DNA from: Pseudomonas arsenicoxydans
GTDB lineage: Bacteria; Pseudomonadota; Gammaproteobacteria; Pseudomonadales; Pseudomonadaceae
Assembly: GCF_006438915.1 (NCBI RefSeq)
Contig: NZ_RCZE01000003.1
Span: forward strand, 438,426-502,425
Length of the DNA stretch: 64,000 nt
Reading direction: 5' to 3'
This document shows positions 37,092-47,000 of the stretch, in pieces. A program made the translations under genes and the position numbers. The notes beneath the pieces are model-generated. The model had not been told where the DNA came from. It was given only the letters and a program-made list of their open reading frames with translations, and ran no database searches. Each line of letters opens with the position of its first letter. Positions within the stretch are counted from its first letter, which is position 1.

Positions 37092-38054
37092 TCAGGTCAG
37101 GCTTTCGTCGATCACCAGCACCAGTTTCCCCGCCACCGTGTTGGTTGCCAACTCGGCAAACGCCGCTTCGGCATCCTTGATCGGGAACGTCTTGGCCAAC
37201 TGCGGGCTCAGTCGCCCCTCGGCAAACAGCGGCCAGACATGCTGGCCCAAGTCACTGAACAGATCCGCCTTGAACTGATCGTCGCGGCTGCGTAAGGTCG
37301 AACCCAGCAGTTGCACGCGTTTGGCCAGCACCTGAGCCAGATCCAGTTGCGCCTCACGGCCGCCCATCAGGCCGATCAGCACCCAACGACCATCAAGGGC
37401 CAGCAACTTCAGATTCAACGCGGCGTAGTTGCCGCCCACCGGGTCGAGAATCACATCGAACGGCCCAAGGTCATTCAAACTGTCCAGACCGCCCTTGCGC
37501 ACCACCCCACCCTGCGCCCCCAGGGCTTCACAGTAAGCCAATCGCTCGGCGGAACCGACGCTGACCCAGCACGGGTTACCAAACGCCTTGCACAACTGAA
37601 TGGCAGCTGAACCAATTCCACTTGCTCCAGCGTGGAGAAGAACTTTCTCACCCGGCTTGAGCGCAGCGAGTTGAAACACATTCAGCCAGACGGTCGCATA
37701 CACTTCGGGTAGCGCTGCCGCCTCGATCAGGGACAAACCTTCGGGGACCGGCAACACATGCCGTCCGTCGACAACTACCTCTTCGGCCATCCCACCCCCG
37801 GCCAGCAGGGCGCAAACCCGATCGCCGACCTGCCAGGAAGCCCCCGCGCCCACCTCGCTGATCACCCCTGAACACTCAAGACCCAGTACGTGACTGGCTC
37901 CCGGCGGTGGTGGATAGAGACCTGCTTTCTGTAATAAATCGGCGCGATTGAGACCCGCAGCCGCTACTCGGATACGAACTTGTCCTACATCACATGTAGG
38001 ACTGGGCTCTTCAAGCCACTCCACTTGACCTTCAACGCCTTGCAATGCTTTCAC
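37092..38054 (-). CDS. NAD(P)H:quinone oxidoreductase, MDR family
   Basis: A 320-residue medium-chain reductase of the zinc-free quinone oxidoreductase (PIG3/Qor) type. Signatures are VRIRVAAAGLNRADLLQKAG (about residue 26), LGLECSGVISEVG, the Rossmann segment VLLHAGASGIGSAAIQLCKA (about residue 138) and FDVILDPVGGNY. No catalytic-zinc Cys/His set, so a one-electron quinone reducer rather than an alcohol dehydrogenase. Divergent from prc. Confidence 0.9.
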   Translation of the reverse strand: MKALQGVEGQVEWLEEPSPTCDVGQVRIRVAAAGLNRADLLQKAGLYPPPPGASHVLGLECSGVISEVGAGASWQVGDRVCALLAGGGMAEEVVVDGRHVLPVPEGLSLIEAAALPEVYATVWLNVFQLAALKPGEKVLLHAGASGIGSAAIQLCKAFGNPCWVSVGSAERLAYCEALGAQGGVVRKGGLDSLNDLGPFDVILDPVGGNYAALNLKLLALDGRWVLIGLMGGREAQLDLAQVLAKRVQLLGSTLRSRDDQFKADLFSDLGQHVWPLFAEGRLSPQLAKTFPIKDAEAAFAELATNTVAGKLVLVIDESLT

Positions 38055-38193
38055 AGTGCCTCCATAGTGAGTCTGGACTGAGCCCGTAGCTGTAGCGCCG
38101 GGCTTTCTTGCATTATGCGACCGGCTCTCGTGGATCCGGCGACTTCAAAGACGGCCTAATATGCGTGATCAATTGTCCCCGCGTCGAATCAGC

Positions 38194-40275
38194 ATGAAGC
38201 ATTTTTTCCCTGGCACCGCCCTAGCCCTTTTCATTGGTATCGGTCTGTTACCGATATCGACCAATACGTTTGCCGCCAATAGCTGGGACAAGCTTCAGCC
38301 TGATCGTGACGAAGTAATCGCCAGTCTGAACGTCGTCGAGTTGCTCAAGCGCCATCACTACAGCAAGCCGCCGCTCGATGACGCGCGCTCCGTGATCATC
38401 TACGACAGCTACCTCAAGCTGCTGGACCCGTCGCGCAGCTATTTCATGGCCAGCGACATTGCGGAATTCGACAAATGGAAAACCCAGTTTGACGACTTCC
38501 TCAAAAGCGGCGACCTGAACGCCGGGTTCACCATCTACAAGCGCTACCTGGACCGCGTCAAGGCGCGTCTGGACTTCGCCCTTGCCGAGTTGAACAAAGG
38601 CGTCGACAAGATCGACTTCACCACCAAGGAAACCTTGCTGATCGATCGCAAGGACGCCCCTTGGCTCAAATCCACCGCTGAACTCGACGACCTGTGGCGC
38701 AAACGCGTCAAGGACGAAGTGCTGCGGCAGAAGATTGCGGGCAAGGACTCCAAGCAGATTCAGGAAACCCTGACCAAGCGCTACAAGAACCAGTTGGCGC
38801 GACTGGACCAGACCCGTGCGGAAGATATCTTCCAGGCGTACATCAACACCTTCGCCATGTCCTACGACCCGCATACCAACTATCTGTCGCCAGATAACGC
38901 GGAAAACTTCGACATCAACATGAGCCTGTCCCTTGAGGGCATCGGCGCCGTGTTGCAGAGCGATAACGACCAGGTGAAAGTCGTGCGCCTGGTGCCGGCA
39001 GGCCCGGCCGACAAGACCAAGCAGGTTGCCCCGGCCGACAAGATCATCGGCGTTGCCCAAGGCAACAAAGAGATGGTCGACGTGGTGGGCTGGCGCCTGG
39101 ACGAAGTGGTCAAGCTGATCCGTGGTCCGAAAGGCACCGTGGTGCGCCTGGAAGTGATTCCGGCCAGCAATGCGCCAAACGACCAGACCACCAAAATCGT
39201 GCCGATCACCCGCGAAGCGGTGAAGCTTGAAGATCAGGCCGTGAAAAAGTCGATCCTCAACCTGAAACAGGATGGCAAGGACTACAAGCTCGGCGTCATC
39301 GAGATCCCGGCCTTCTACCTCGACTTCAAGGCATTCCGTGCCGGCGATCCGGACTACAAGAGCACCACCCGCGACGTCAAGAAACTGCTGACCGAGTTGC
39401 AGAAAGACAAGGTCGATGGCGTGGTCATCGACCTGCGCAACAACGGCGGCGGCTCCTTGCAGGAAGCCACCGAGCTGACCAGTTTGTTCATCGACAAGGG
39501 GCCTACAGTTCTCGTGCGTAACGCCGATGGCCGGGTTGATGTGCTGGAAGATGAAAACCCGGGCGCGTTCTACAAAGGCCCGATGGCGTTGCTGGTCAAC
39601 CGCCTGTCCGCCTCGGCTTCGGAGATTTTTGCCGGCGCCATGCAGGACTACCACCGTGCGTTGATTATCGGCGGCCAGACCTTCGGTAAAGGCACCGTGC
39701 AGACCATTCAGCCGCTGAACCATGGCGAACTGAAACTGACCCTGGCGAAGTTCTACCGGGTTTCCGGCCAGAGCACCCAGCATCAGGGCGTACTGCCGGA
39801 CATCGATTACCCATCGATCATCGACACCAAGGAAATCGGCGAAAGCGCCCTGCCTGAAGCCATGCCATGGGACACCATCCATGCGGCGATCAAACCGGCT
39901 GTAGACCCATTCAAGCCGTACCTGACGCAGCTCAAGTCCGAGCACGACACACGCTCGGCCAAGGACGCGGAGTTCGTATTTATCCGCGACAAACTGGCCC
40001 TTGCGCAGAAGCTGATGGAAGAAAAAACCGTCAGCCTCAACGAAGCTGAACGTCGTGCCCAACACACCGATATCGAAGCCAAGCAACTGGCCATGGAAAA
40101 CATCCGTCGCAAGGCCAAGGGTGAAGAGCCGCTCAAAGAACTGAAGAAAGAAGACGAAGACGCCATCGCGGCCGAGCCGGACAAGACCAAGCCAGAAGAC
40201 GACGCTTACCTGAGCGAAACCGGTCGGATCCTGCTGGACTACCTGAAACTCAACACCGCAGTTGCCAAGCACTAA
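38194..40275 (+). CDS. prc: Tail-specific periplasmic protease Prc/CtpA-like
   Basis: Periplasmic serine protease that degrades proteins with apolar C-termini and processes envelope proteins. The 693 residues have a signal peptide (MKHFFPGTALALFIGIGLLP, cut near AAN), an N-terminal helical region, a PDZ domain (about 230-320, SLEGIGAVLQSDNDQVKVV, RGPKGTVVRLEV), and the catalytic domain with DLRNNGGGSLQEA, the nucleophile in RLSASASEIFAGAMQ and the lysine in GQTFGKGTVQ. The C-terminal Lys/Glu-rich domain is the Prc type. An in-frame ATG at 38161 exists; 38194 begins directly at the signal peptide. Confidence 0.95.
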   Translation: MKHFFPGTALALFIGIGLLPISTNTFAANSWDKLQPDRDEVIASLNVVELLKRHHYSKPPLDDARSVIIYDSYLKLLDPSRSYFMASDIAEFDKWKTQFDDFLKSGDLNAGFTIYKRYLDRVKARLDFALAELNKGVDKIDFTTKETLLIDRKDAPWLKSTAELDDLWRKRVKDEVLRQKIAGKDSKQIQETLTKRYKNQLARLDQTRAEDIFQAYINTFAMSYDPHTNYLSPDNAENFDINMSLSLEGIGAVLQSDNDQVKVVRLVPAGPADKTKQVAPADKIIGVAQGNKEMVDVVGWRLDEVVKLIRGPKGTVVRLEVIPASNAPNDQTTKIVPITREAVKLEDQAVKKSILNLKQDGKDYKLGVIEIPAFYLDFKAFRAGDPDYKSTTRDVKKLLTELQKDKVDGVVIDLRNNGGGSLQEATELTSLFIDKGPTVLVRNADGRVDVLEDENPGAFYKGPMALLVNRLSASASEIFAGAMQDYHRALIIGGQTFGKGTVQTIQPLNHGELKLTLAKFYRVSGQSTQHQGVLPDIDYPSIIDTKEIGESALPEAMPWDTIHAAIKPAVDPFKPYLTQLKSEHDTRSAKDAEFVFIRDKLALAQKLMEEKTVSLNEAERRAQHTDIEAKQLAMENIRRKAKGEEPLKELKKEDEDAIAAEPDKTKPEDDAYLSETGRILLDYLKLNTAVAKH

Positions 40276-40308
40276 GCGGTTACACGCAAGATGATGGCAA
40301 TTTAATGC

Positions 40309-40328
40309 TGACGCTCCCCGGAGCGTCA
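40309..40328 (+). terminator. Hairpin after prc
   Basis: TGACGCTCC/GGAGCGTCA stem with minimal loop, 34 bp after the prc stop; no T-tract, so a weak terminator or mRNA-stabilising hairpin. Confidence 0.45.
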
Positions 40329-40359
40329 TCAAACAGTCATCATTCTGTCGTGAAATAAG

Positions 40360-40404
40360 GGACTGGGAGCACCTCTGACAAGAGGCTGCTCCCAGTCCTT
40401 TTTT
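40360..40404 (+). terminator. Strong Rho-independent terminator, ending 17 bp before the next start codon
   Basis: An 11-bp stem GGACTGGGAGC/GCTCCCAGTCC with an inner CCTCT/AGAGG hairpin, followed by six T residues (40399-40404). It lies immediately upstream of the EAL-GGDEF gene's ATG at 40422. Confidence 0.85.
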
Positions 40405-40421
40405 ATCGCCCCGAGATTGCC

Positions 40422-42212
40422 ATGACCACGACAGAACAGCTGAGCGCCTTGAGTTCCATACTGGCTCAAAGCGGCTTGCACAGCCTGTTCCAGCCGATCA
40501 TTTGCCTCTCCGAACGACGCATTGTCGGCTATGAAGCCCTCACCCGAGGCCCGTCAAACAGTCCGCTGCACTCCCCTATCGCCTTGTTCTCCGTGGCCCG
40601 CCAGGCCGGTCGCTTGAGCGAGCTGGAAATTGCTTGCCGCGAAAGCGCTTGCCGACGTTTCAACGAACAGCAACTGCCGGGCAAACTGTTCCTCAATGTC
40701 TCCCCGGAATCCCTGCTCGAGGCGGCCCATCAACCCGGCCGCACTCTGCAACTGCTGCAGGATTTCGGCATTCCGCCGAGCCAGGTGGTGATCGAACTCA
40801 CCGAACAAACCCCTACCGACGACTTCCAGTTGCTGCAAAACGCACTGCATCACTATCGGGCGATGGGATTTTCCATTGCGCTGGATGATCTGGGCGCGGG
40901 GTACTCCAGTTTGCGATTGTGGTCGGAGCTTCGCCCGGATTACGTGAAGATCGATCGTCACTTCATCGACGGCATTCATCAGGACGCACTCAAGCGCGAG
41001 TTTGTCGGATCGATCCTGCAGATCGCCAAAGCCTCACGCGCTCAAGTGATTGCCGAAGGCATTGAGTTGCCGGAAGAGCTCGCGGTACTGACCGAGATGG
41101 GCGTTGATCTGGTCCAGGGCTATCTGCTGTGCCGTCCTCAGGAACATCCACCCCGGGATGCTCGCACCCTGATGCCCAAACACGAGGGTACCGCCGTAGC
41201 GCTGAATGACGAAGGCAGCGACCTCAGCCCCCTGCTCAACGACCAATCGGCGGTTGCGCACGACACACCGACCGCCACCGTGCTCGAAGCGTTCCGCCGC
41301 CAAGCCAACCTGAACTCCCTGGCGGTGCTCGACAATCAAGGCCAACCCTGCGGCATCGTTCACCGCCATTCACTGTCGGACGCGCTGCTGAAGCCCTTTG
41401 CCACCGACCTGTTCGCACGCAAACCGATCAGCCGCTTGATGAACGACGACTTTCTCGCCGTGGAAATGAGCCAGTCGCTGCAACAAGTCAGCCGCCTGAT
41501 CACCAGCCGTGCGCGACAACGCATTGAAGAAGACTTCATCATCACCCTCAATGGCAGTTATCTGGGCCTGGGTCGGGTGATTGATGTCCTCAAGCTGATT
41601 ACCGAGCTGAAAATCCAGCAAGCCCGCTACGCCACCCCGTTGACCCTGTTGCCCGGCAACGTACCGATCCAGCAATGCCTGACGCGTTTGCTGCAACAGG
41701 AACGGGAGTCGGTGATCTGCTACGTCGACATCGACAGTTTCAAACCCTTCAACGACATCTACGGCTACGGCCGTGGAGATGAAGTCCTGCTCTGTCTGGC
41801 GCAATGCCTGAATGACCGCGTCGACCCGTCCCGCGACTTCGTCGGCCATATCGGCGGCGACGACTTCCTGCTGGTGCTCGGCCCGGAAGACTGGCGTAAA
41901 CGTTTGAACCAGTTACTGGACGACTTCCATAGCCAATGCCGACGTTTCTACCGCAGCGAACACCTGGAAGCCGGGTGCTTTATCGCGCCGAACCGTCAGG
42001 GTGTGCGGCAGGAGTTTCCATTGTTGTCATTGTCGATCGGCGTGGTGCATTTGCATCCACAGGCCTGTGGACAACTCGATGCGAGCCAGTTGGCGGAGAT
42101 GGCTTCGCAGGCCAAGCACCATGCGAAGAATGTGCAGGGGTATAGCGTGCATGTGATTGATAGTTTGGTGGTGCCAGCAGCCGAAGAAACGCTAATGGCC
42201 GGCCACCGCTAA
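40422..42212 (+). CDS. EAL-CBS-GGDEF cyclic-di-GMP protein
   Basis: A 596-residue cytosolic protein with an N-terminal EAL domain (about 1-250), a CBS pair (about 270-395) and a C-terminal GGDEF domain (about 410-590). EAL active-site pieces are present: YEALTRGP, NVSPESLLE, ELTEQ, LDDLGAGYSSL, KIDRHFI, AEGIEL, VQGYLL, so phosphodiesterase activity is plausible. The GGDEF motif reads GGDDF (about residue 482), often still functional but a deviation. CBS domains would sense a nucleotide. A strong terminator directly precedes the ATG and the Shine-Dalgarno is weak. Confidence 0.93.
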   Translation: MTTTEQLSALSSILAQSGLHSLFQPIICLSERRIVGYEALTRGPSNSPLHSPIALFSVARQAGRLSELEIACRESACRRFNEQQLPGKLFLNVSPESLLEAAHQPGRTLQLLQDFGIPPSQVVIELTEQTPTDDFQLLQNALHHYRAMGFSIALDDLGAGYSSLRLWSELRPDYVKIDRHFIDGIHQDALKREFVGSILQIAKASRAQVIAEGIELPEELAVLTEMGVDLVQGYLLCRPQEHPPRDARTLMPKHEGTAVALNDEGSDLSPLLNDQSAVAHDTPTATVLEAFRRQANLNSLAVLDNQGQPCGIVHRHSLSDALLKPFATDLFARKPISRLMNDDFLAVEMSQSLQQVSRLITSRARQRIEEDFIITLNGSYLGLGRVIDVLKLITELKIQQARYATPLTLLPGNVPIQQCLTRLLQQERESVICYVDIDSFKPFNDIYGYGRGDEVLLCLAQCLNDRVDPSRDFVGHIGGDDFLLVLGPEDWRKRLNQLLDDFHSQCRRFYRSEHLEAGCFIAPNRQGVRQEFPLLSLSIGVVHLHPQACGQLDASQLAEMASQAKHHAKNVQGYSVHVIDSLVVPAAEETLMAGHR

Positions 42213-42215
42213 CCC

Positions 42216-42352
42216 GATCATTCCCACGCTCCCGCGTGGGAATGCCTCAAGGGGCGCTCCGCGCTCCAGCCCCACCTCGAGCGTCCAGCCTGACACCTAT
42301 GTGACGCAGAGCGTCACTGGCTGCATTCCCACGCAGAGCATGGGAACGATCA
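42216..42352. repeat. Inverted repeat, GATCATTCCCACGC type
   Basis: GATCATTCCCACGCTCC at the left and its inverse CATGGGAACGATC at the right bound the element, with an internal GACGCAGAGCGTC hairpin. A palindromic class distinct from the GAGCAAGCCC family. Confidence 0.75.
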
Positions 42353-42357
42353 TCACG

Positions 42358-42681
42358 CTACTCCGACGGCATTGCCCGCAACCGCCGCCCGATCACATCC
42401 AGCACATCACAGCCATCGCGCAACGGGATGGCGCACAGCAAGGCAAAATCGCTGAGGATGAAGGATTCACACTCAACCGATCCGCGCATCGACATGTTCT
42501 CCAGCACTTGCGTGACGGCGCGGATTCGATAGTTGGCGGCGTCGTATAAAACATCGAGCGGCGCGTGGGTATCGACGAACAGCGTGGGCATGTCAGTGCA
42601 GTTGCTGGTGAGGGCCATGAAGCGGTTTTTGGGATGGGGGATTGGTTTTTCGTAGGGTGGATCTGGCGTTAGCGTCGTCAT
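42358..42681 (-). CDS. Small conserved-type hypothetical protein (DUF6124/DUF3077-like)
   Basis: A 107-residue soluble protein with a disordered Pro-rich N-terminus (PDPPYEKPIPHPKNRF) and a helical C-terminal half, ending in VLDVIGRRLRA. The pattern (Pro-rich start, then VDTHAPLDVLYDAANYRIRA) resembles a family of small proteins common in pseudomonads; I give no function. It lies alone between the c-di-GMP gene and the Rhs locus. The next 443 bp (42682-43124) hold no gene I can support. Confidence 0.65.
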   Translation of the reverse strand: MTTLTPDPPYEKPIPHPKNRFMALTSNCTDMPTLFVDTHAPLDVLYDAANYRIRAVTQVLENMSMRGSVECESFILSDFALLCAIPLRDGCDVLDVIGRRLRAMPSE

Positions 42682-43124
42682 TTGTAAATTCCATGAGTAT
42701 GAAAATGAGCTGCCAAACGCACCCTCCTACAGGTTTAGGTGGCAGCCATACGCAGGAGTAGGAGTACCGAGCACTCATGAACCTCGGTCACGCCGAAGCG
42801 TGTCCCGCGCACAGCCGCCGCGAACGATCATATGGGCACGAGTTAAGTGCCGCAATCAAACGACAGAGCTGTTGCATCATGAGAAAGGGCTCCTACACCC
42901 TGCCACCACTTGCGCGGTGACAGCCAAAGACTATCCCTGCAACCAATCGCCCACCAGTTCATGGAAGCCGACACAACTTGAAGGAAACTTCCGATGAGCT
43001 TGCCCGGAAATTTCGTAATAGTTACGAGTTCTTTAAACAATACTTAAACATTCCGTAGTGCTGGCAATTGGCAATGCGAATGCCGACGCGGAGGATTCCA
43101 GACTGATAGGCGCCACCTTCTCCA

Positions 43125-43544
43125 TCACCAGCTGGCCCGATCTTCAACGCTCGCTAAAAGAAGATCTTCCTTCCATGCCTCCTGAGCCAACATATAGACA
43201 TCTTGAAGAAACCCACGGGGATCCTCCAATGCATACCACTCACCACGCGGCCAACTACCTGCATCTTCTTCATCTATATCAAACAAACTCTGAAAATCAT
43301 AAGACGCATCGCTTAACTTTTCCGCTAGAAAATCCATGAGCACGAACTTATGTCTATAGGACAGATAACCTAGATTCAAACTGTATCTTTTGATCAGCTC
43401 CGCTCTGTCAAAGCGATCATTAGGATCAAATACCTCCAGTTCCGCGCCCAGAGTTTCCTCACGATCATAAACATCAAAGACGCCAATAAACCACATCAAA
43501 TCGGGTTGAAACTCTTCATTTAAAAATGGATCTCGCAACATCAT
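43125..43544 (-). CDS. Probable orphan immunity protein (second module)
   Basis: A 139-residue acidic protein (FDVYDREETLGAELEVFDP), with no recognised family, of clearly lower GC than the surrounding core genes. Its ATG overlaps, as ATGA, the stop of a broken toxin-like tail (43541-43736), exactly as the 105-residue gene overlaps the Rhs protein. This arrangement and its acidity make an immunity protein the best reading (inference). It has no intact cognate toxin in the window. Confidence 0.7.
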   Translation of the reverse strand: MMLRDPFLNEEFQPDLMWFIGVFDVYDREETLGAELEVFDPNDRFDRAELIKRYSLNLGYLSYRHKFVLMDFLAEKLSDASYDFQSLFDIDEEDAGSWPRGEWYALEDPRGFLQDVYMLAQEAWKEDLLLASVEDRASW

Positions 43545-43736
43545 TTTCTCTCCAAAGGAAAACCAGTAAAAGGCCGTAGCACAATATTCTTATCGAACTT
43601 AACTTAAAACCAATTCAGTTCTTCATTTAGTGTTGGGTTACGAGCGTCTTTCTTGTTCGGTTTATGAAAAAAATGGGTCGGATTTATTTGTCGCTCTGAA
43701 GCCGGCAGCAAAAATAAATCCATCCCCTTTGGCACT
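43541..43736 (-). pseudogene. Truncated toxin C-terminal tail with an in-frame stop
   Basis: Reading on the minus strand, one frame encodes PKGMDLFLLPASERQINP, then KPNKKDARNPTLNEELNWF, a TAA at 43604-43606, and continues in the same frame VKFDKNIVLRPFTGFPLERK to a TGA that overlaps the ATG of the next gene. It is coherent and low-GC but has no start region, since its upstream end runs into the first immunity gene. I read it as a displaced Rhs-type toxin tail disabled by truncation and one stop codon. Confidence 0.55.
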
Positions 43737-44054
43737 TCAATCACACTTTTCAACAGTGTATCCGCTCGCTATCACTGTCAAAACAATGTTGCATTCGCGA
43801 GCACAAGTGAAGCAGTAGTTTAGCCCGACTTCCGAAGCGTCAATCAAAAACAACTCCTGCGACAACGATGTCACATCCTTCGCAAACATCTCCGACACCT
43901 CCACACCTATTGCTCCAACAGACTTAACACCTAATACATTTTCAAAGATAATTATCCAACGCTCCTCCTGCCAGTCAAGAAACTCTATAAAGACCCGTTC
44001 GCGCTCACACGTCATCTTTTCAATGGTGCCGTCTGAAACTGTAAATTCTGTCAT
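43737..44054 (-). CDS. Probable immunity protein for the Rhs toxin
   Basis: A 105-residue protein of unknown family, start ATG overlapping the Rhs stop (ATGA, 44051-44054). It is AT-rich relative to the Rhs core and has hydrophobic strands (VFIEFLDWQEERWIIIFENV) typical of small immunity proteins. Family not recognised; the role is inferred from position and overlap. It should neutralise the C-terminal toxin of the Rhs protein. Confidence 0.75.
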   Translation of the reverse strand: MTEFTVSDGTIEKMTCERERVFIEFLDWQEERWIIIFENVLGVKSVGAIGVEVSEMFAKDVTSLSQELFLIDASEVGLNYCFTCARECNIVLTVIASGYTVEKCD

Positions 44055-47000
44055 TTCAATATACCTGGATGTTTCTCACCGGCAATAAAGCCAGTTCCGT
44101 GCCCGAGTTGATAGCCTTCAGGTTTGACTTTTATAACCTCCCTATTTCTATCCGCCTGATTCCAACTTAAATTATTAGGCTTGAGCTCTAAATGATAGTG
44201 TTCACCATGATGCCTCGCATTAAATGGTCCAGCATCTCCGGGGTGACTTTCAAATCTAATAATAGTGTCCGCGTTAGGTCGCCACGTCATTCTTTGACTT
44301 CCATGTTGAGTCTGCGAAATTTTGGGCTGGACGCCTAACACTTCCGTAAGCTCGTTTGGATCTTCTGGAAATTGAGTGTAAGCCTTCGGCAGCTTCGGCT
44401 CACCTTCATCAACCCTAACACCAGCGGTATCATCCGGCGCCTGACACCCAGGTTTATTCGGTGGCGGACAGTTCCCGCTCAACCCCAACGGATCAACCCA
44501 CCCCGTCGGATTCGGCGTGTACTGGTACTGATTCAGCCCACCCGCCAACTTCACCGGGTCCGGCGTCAGATACCGGCCAACCTGCGGATCATAGTACCGA
44601 TGCCGGTTGTAATGCAGGCCGCTCTCAGCATCAAAGTACTGCCCCTGAAAGCGTAGGGGCTGCTCAAGCTGCTCGCCCCCGCCGAACGCCAGGTGCGTGA
44701 CTTTGCCGTAGGCGTTGTACTTCGCCGACCAAACAATCTCGCCACCAAAATCGGTCAGTTCCTGCGGCGTCCCGAGGTGGTCGAGTTGGTAGTAGAACGG
44801 GCAGGCCTTGCGTGGGCCTTTGCCGTCGAGCATGGCCAGCGGGCGGAAGCTGCCGGGTTCGTAGACGTAGCTGCGGTAGTGCTCGCGGCTGCTTTCGGCG
44901 ACGAGGTTATCGCCTTGCCAGAAGAATTCGGTGGTGTGGCCGTCGACGGTTTTGGCGATGCGGCGGCCGAAGGCGTCGTAGCGGTAGCTGGCGGTGCGAC
45001 CGTTCGGAGTGGTGACGCCGACCAGGCGATGCTGGCAGTCGTAGCGGTATTCGGTGACGAGTTTTTGCCCGGTGCCGCGGCGTTCGCGGATCAGGTTGCC
45101 GAAGGCGTCGTAGTCGTAGTGGCGGTCGCCTTGTAGGAGAAGTCGATTACCTACCACTTTCGCGGCGCCGGGGCGGTCCTGCATCAGCAGGTTGCCGGCC
45201 GGGTCGTGGGCGAAGGATTCCGGCGGGGTGTCGCGGGTGTGGCGCACGCGGGTCAGGCGGTTGAGCGGGTCGTAGGTGTAGTTGCGTTGGCCGTGGCGGG
45301 TGTCGGCGATATGGTCGAGATTGCCGTTGGCGCTGTAGGCATAGTCGCGGCGATACAGCGGTTGTTGCTGTTGGCTGACGGCATGGGCTTGCAGGCGCCC
45401 CTGATCGTCGTAGGCAAAGTCGCTGAGCAACTGGCCTTGTTGGCGTTGTTGCTCACGGCCGAAGGCAAATTGGTGGCCGGTGAGCCGCGCGCCGTTGAGG
45501 TCGATGGCGGTCAGCGCACCGCCCTTGGCGTGGTGGTAATCGAGTTTGCTGCCGTCGGGCAGGCGCAGGCGATTGAGTTGGCCGCAGGCGTCGTAGCCAT
45601 AACGCAGCGTGCCCCAGCCCTGATGCTCGGTGATCAGCCGGTCTTGTGGGTCGTATTCGAATTCCAGCGGATGGTCGTGACCGTCGTCGACGCCGATCAG
45701 CCGGCCGAGGCTGTCGTAGCGGTATTCAACCTTGAGGCCGTCGGGCAGGGTTTTGACCCGCAAGCGCCCGGCCGAATCTCGCTCATACGCAGTGATCAGC
45801 TGCGCGCCGTCAGCGCCAAACTCGGTTTTCTCCAGCAGCTGGCCATTGAGGTCGTAGGCGTACGCCGTGCGTTGGCCGTCGAATCCGGTTTCCTGTCGGA
45901 TCAATCCGCCGGGGGTGTAGTCCAGCTGATATTTTTCGCCGGATTCGTTTTCGATTTCCGTGAGCAACAGCTGCGCGTTGTCGTAGCGATACTTCAGCTG
46001 GGTGCCGTCGGCATTGAGCCGGCGGCTGACCAGGTGCAGGTCGTCGAGGTATTCATAGCGCGTGATGCGGCCGAGTTCGTCACGCTCGGCGGTGATCTTG
46101 CCGTAAGCGTTGTAGCTGTAGGCGCGGCTGGCGCCGGTAGGAAGAATCGTCTGGATCAGTCGGCCAACAGCATCCCATTGCGACTGGGTGACCGCGCCAT
46201 GTTCGTCCTGACGGGTAAGCTGCCGGCCCAGCGCATCGTAGGAAAACCGTCGCACGCCACCATCGGGCAGCGTTTCCTCAACCAGTTGCCCCAATGCGTT
46301 CCAGACGAACACATGCCGACTGGTGTCCGGGTAGCGGATCGACAGTAGCTGACCTTTGTCGTCGTAGTGGTAATGGGTGACCTGACCGTCAGGATCGGTC
46401 GCTTCGGTGATGTCACCCTGGGCATTGCGCTGATACTTCCACACCGCTTTGCCGCGATAGCGGGCGTGTAGGAAGCCGTTGCGATACTCGTAGGCCGTGG
46501 GCTCGTCTTCCGGCGGAATCAGCGCCACCAGCCGTCCGACTTCGTCGTAACGGTATTCAGTCACCGCCCCGAGCGGGTCCTGCTCGGCGATCAGCCGGCC
46601 TTCATCGTCGTAGGCCTTGAGCTGTTCACCGCCGTCCAGTTCGACCTTGCGCCCCAGCCGCGCCCGCTCGTCGTGGACGTAAACCTCTTCGCTGCCGTCG
46701 AGGTTGTGCACGGTGACGCTGCCCGCGTCATCCCAGACGTAGCGCGCATCCATCTGCGCAAACGAGGCCCAATGGCGGACACATCGGGCAGCCTTGCCGG
46801 ACCGTTCCCACGCCCAGAAGAAACTCGCCCCACCGGCCAGTTGCCGCTGGAGAATGACGTGCTGGTCGTCGTAGTCGTAGCGTTCGCTTTCACCGGCGGC
46901 GTTGCTGGCTTCGATCAGTTGTGCGCGTTCGTCGTAGGTGTAACTGACCAGGGTTTGCTCGGTCTTCCAGGACTCATCGAGGGTCTCGGCCGGGACAAAT

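Noticed and set aside
38248..40332. Long antisense reading frame over prc
   Set aside because: It mirrors the codon pattern of prc, is rich in His/Gln/Leu typical of a shadow, and has no ribosome-binding site or motifs.
42682..43124. Possible further toxin/immunity remnants after the second immunity gene
   Set aside because: Short frames exist (for example a 30-codon one overlapping the stop at 43125), but none has a coherent composition or start signals.
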